NCBI RefSeq assembly: GCF_000259075.1
Contig: NZ_AJKI01000002.1
Coordinates: forward strand, 434,001-498,000
Direction: 5' to 3'
DNA from: Marinilabilia salmonicolor JCM 21150
GTDB lineage: Bacteria > Bacteroidota > Bacteroidia > Bacteroidales > Marinilabiliaceae
Length of the DNA: 64,000 nt
Made by a program: the position numbers and the translations under genes. Shown here in pieces: positions 62,182 through 64,000 of this stretch (the first letter of the stretch is position 1; every line of letters begins with the position of its first letter). The notes under the pieces were generated by a model. That model was not told where the DNA came from. It did not search any database and was given only the letters and a program-made list of their open reading frames with translations.

Positions 62182-62369
62182 AGTGTCCGTCTATAAAGTC
62201 GGAAAAGTTTGTAAAAAGTCATGTGTCTAATCAGAAAGTGCCAGTTGCAAAGCCTGCCCCGATTTTTTTTCGGGGGCTTGCCAAGCCGCCAAAAACGGAG
62301 TTTACCTGGGTAAATGAGTATTTTGGCGGCAAGCGTAACGCAGCAAGTGGTACTTTTTGGACAGACACT
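62182..62369. mobile_element. MITE-like element, family B copy 2
   Basis: 188 bp with inverted ends AGTGTCCGTCTATAAAGT / ACTTTTTGGACAGACACT and a perfect AAAT duplication on both sides (62178-62181 and 62370-62373). The interior has CATGTGTCTAATCAGAAAGT and nested stems (GCCGCCAAAA/TTTTGGCGGC, TTTACC/GGTAAA). Non-coding. The most intact copy; it lies 34 bases after fold-back A. Confidence 0.8.
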
Positions 62370-62477
62370 AAATAGATGTCTTAAAACATATTCACCACCT
62401 GATTTTATTCATTTCTCTTTAGCGAAAAATCATTAACTTTAGACCCATTATAATGATTGTTTAAAACCAATATTGTC

Positions 62478-63494
62478 ATGAACATAGACTGGCCAAACTT
62501 ATCCTTTAGTTATCTGGATACCGACTACAACGTTCGATGTTACTACCGGAACGGAAAATGGGGAGAACTGGAAGTTTCCTCCTCCAATCAGATTAACATT
62601 CATATGGCGGCTACTGCGCTGCATTACGGACAGGAATCTTTTGAAGGATTGAAAGCTTTTCGCGGGAAAGATGACAAGGTCCGGATTTTTCGTGCTGCCG
62701 ATAATGCCAAAAGGATGATTTCATCTGCTCAGGGCATTATGATGGCTGAGGTGCCGGAAGAACTGTTCGTGGAAGCAGTGAAGAAAGCGGTGTCTCTAAA
62801 CAAACGTTTTGTTCCTCCTTATGAGTCGGGGGCAGCGTTGTACATTCGTCCTTTGCTGATAGGTTCAGGCCCTAAAGTGGGAGTACAGCCTGCTGATGAA
62901 TTTTTGTTCATGGTCTTTGTAACCCCGGTAGGACCATACTTTAAAGAAGGGTTTAAACTGACCAATGTGGCCGTGATGCGGGAGTATGACCGTGCTGCAC
63001 CTCAGGGAACCGGAAATATTAAAGTGGGTGGAAATTATGCTGCCAGTCTGAAAGCCGGAATGTTGGCCAAAGACAAGGGATATTCTGCAGTGTTGTATCT
63101 CGACAGCCGTGAAAAGAAATTCATTGATGAGTGTGGTCCGGCCAATTTTTTTGGCATTAAGAATAACACCTATATTACACCGGAATCCAAATCCATTCTG
63201 CCATCCATCACCAACAAAAGTCTGGTTCAACTGGCTCAGGATATGGGGCTCAAAACAGAGCGTCGTCCGGTTCCATTCGATGAGGTGGGCAGCTTTGAGG
63301 AGGTCGGCCAATGTGGAACAGCGGCGGTTATCAGCCCGGTGGGACGCATCGATGATATCGATAACAACAAGTCTTACAGCTTCTCCAAAGATGGAGAGCC
63401 CGGTCCTGTTTCGAAAAAACTTTACAATAAATTGCGGGCCATTCAGTATGGCGACGAGTCCGATCCTTACGGATGGGTTACTGTAATTGAATAG
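62478..63494 (+). CDS. ilvE: Branched-chain amino acid aminotransferase
   Basis: 338 residues, PLP enzyme of fold type IV class II that makes or degrades Leu, Ile and Val. Starts MNIDWPNLSFSYLDTDYNVR. HYGQESFEGLKAFRGKDDKV, PLLIGSGPKVGVQPADEFLF and NIKVGGNYAASLKAG (PLP lysine region) are visible, plus FIDECGPANFFGIK and EEVGQCGTAAVISPVGRI of the class. Start at ATG; an upstream TTG exists. Confidence 0.95.
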   Translation: MNIDWPNLSFSYLDTDYNVRCYYRNGKWGELEVSSSNQINIHMAATALHYGQESFEGLKAFRGKDDKVRIFRAADNAKRMISSAQGIMMAEVPEELFVEAVKKAVSLNKRFVPPYESGAALYIRPLLIGSGPKVGVQPADEFLFMVFVTPVGPYFKEGFKLTNVAVMREYDRAAPQGTGNIKVGGNYAASLKAGMLAKDKGYSAVLYLDSREKKFIDECGPANFFGIKNNTYITPESKSILPSITNKSLVQLAQDMGLKTERRPVPFDEVGSFEEVGQCGTAAVISPVGRIDDIDNNKSYSFSKDGEPGPVSKKLYNKLRAIQYGDESDPYGWVTVIE

Positions 63495-63500
63495 TTAATA

Positions 63501-63528
63501 AAAAAAGCGCCAAACCGGCGCTTTTTTT
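63501..63528. terminator. Bidirectional terminator after ilvE
   Basis: GCGCC (63507-63511) pairs with GGCGC (63517-63521), flanked by A6 and T7. The T-run contains the first bases of the DUF4834 stop codon on the opposite strand, so it serves both genes. Confidence 0.9.
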
Positions 63529-63790
63529 ATTTTATCTCTTCATAATCTACATATTCACCCTGTGAATCACTGTCCCTTTTATTTTTGTCTTTCCGGGAAT
63601 TGTAATCAATGGTTACCTTTCCCTCTTCAGATCTTTGTTTGTTTTCAAAATCTTTGCGAGCCTGCTCCTGTTTCTTCTGCATCTTCTCTACCTGATTTTT
63701 CAGCAGGAAAGGAAACAGGTATCTGCCAATCAGTCGAAATAAATAATAGATGATAATAAATATCAGAAGTATTCTTGCCAGTGTTCCCAT
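63527..63790 (-). CDS. DUF4834 family small membrane protein
   Basis: 87 residues. One N-terminal helix (LARILLIFIIIYYLFRLIGR) followed by a charged coiled coil (QVEKMQKKQEQARKDFENKQ) and an acidic tail DYNSRKDKN...YVDYEEIK. This layout fits DUF4834, restricted to Bacteroidota. Function unknown. Convergent with ilvE, downstream of the partial gene at the window edge. Confidence 0.82.
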   Translation of the reverse strand: MGTLARILLIFIIIYYLFRLIGRYLFPFLLKNQVEKMQKKQEQARKDFENKQRSEEGKVTIDYNSRKDKNKRDSDSQGEYVDYEEIK

Positions 63791-63830
63791 AATAATTCTT
63801 CTCTTTTTTCAGGTGTTGCGATTGATTCAA

Positions 63831-64000
63831 TCAGTTTTCCGCGGCAATCTCCACGTGAACTTCTTCTGACTGGTTTTCGAATAAAACAGCTTTCAGACTG
63901 TTCGTTTTAATCAATTCAATTGCTTTTTGTAATACTTCATCTTCCTTGCTGATAATGGGGTAAAAGCCTTCATTGTCGAGAATATTCCGTGCGATGTATG
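63831..64000 (-). CDS. C-terminal end of a gene cut by the window edge, possibly an S41 peptidase
   Basis: About 56 codons are open on the minus strand with a proper stop (63831-63833). The peptide (YIARNILDNEGFYPIISKED, then EVLQKAIELIKTNSLKAVLF) contains the repeated alpha-beta pattern and the AIELI-type final helix seen at the C-termini of S41/CtpA peptidases. The match is only stylistic; the catalytic part lies outside the window. Confidence 0.4.
   Translation of the reverse strand, partial: YIARNILDNEGFYPIISKEDEVLQKAIELIKTNSLKAVLFENQSEEVHVEIAAEN

Noticed and set aside
1-64000. tRNA, rRNA, CRISPR, prophage or toxin-antitoxin loci.
   Set aside because: Reading both strands showed no clover-leaf with T-loop GGTTCGANTCC, no regularly spaced direct repeats, and no phage or toxin-antitoxin gene pairs. 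Weak tRNAs could be missed by eye.

Overview
The window is chromosomal DNA from a member of the Bacteroidota, most likely Bacteroidales/Marinilabiliales. The grounds are promoters with the TAnnTTTG -7 box and no consistent Shine-Dalgarno, families largely restricted to the phylum (DUF4271, DUF6452/DUF6048, DUF4834, DUF6377), the gene order DUF4271-hemD-rnpA-yidD, a three-subunit sdhCAB operon, and a lipoprotein alpha-2-macroglobulin. The genus cannot be read from the sequence. No rRNA, tRNA, CRISPR array, prophage or complete insertion sequence was seen.

Layout. 1-6.2 kb: the end of nadB, a DUF456 membrane protein, a radical SAM/SPASM protein, a coiled-coil OmpA lipoprotein and dxs. 6.2-12.1 kb: a six-gene minus-strand operon behind a perfect TetR-type operator (TetR, LolA-like periplasmic protein, two FtsX/MacB-type permeases, LolD-like ATPase, outer-membrane barrel), which reads as a self-contained envelope export route. 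12.5-16 kb: a paired M16 protease, one active and one inactive subunit, the latter with an extra C-terminal domain. 16.4-19.5 kb: DUF6452/DUF6048, a LOG-family protein and an unknown secreted protein. 19.5-20.7 kb: a decayed stretch with several inverted-repeat elements and two gene remnants. 20.8-26.3 kb: DUF4271-hemD, rnpA-yidD, a GNAT acetyltransferase and two glycosyltransferases. 27-30.6 kb: sdhCAB. 31.1-36.4 kb: an accessory block with a phospholipase D-like enzyme, a YiiX-like papain-fold enzyme, a small DP-motif protein and a 780-residue protein with a glycine-rich hydrophobic centre. This block is the best candidate for an undescribed system. 36.5-43.8 kb: housekeeping genes (alpha/beta hydrolase, frr, CPBP protease, tyrS, cvpA, GH3-like, deoxynucleoside kinase). 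44-50.4 kb: nagA, SRPBCC, three transporters and a frameshifted DUF418 gene. 50.9-59.4 kb: a SusR-like DUF6377 regulator divergent from a CE2-like SGNH esterase, then a large alpha-2-macroglobulin. 59.5-64 kb: TatD, tcdA, TauE/SafE, ilvE, DUF4834 and the tail of a further gene.

The non-coding DNA is unusually informative. A non-coding element with terminal inverted repeats occurs three times (20.1, 50.5 and 62.2 kb); two copies have perfect 4-bp target duplications. Two of those copies sit just downstream of a separate fold-back repeat, a diverged relative of which also lies behind frr. A 17-bp-stem hairpin starts at the predicted transcription start of frr, and a 19-bp perfect hairpin lies between cvpA and tyrS.
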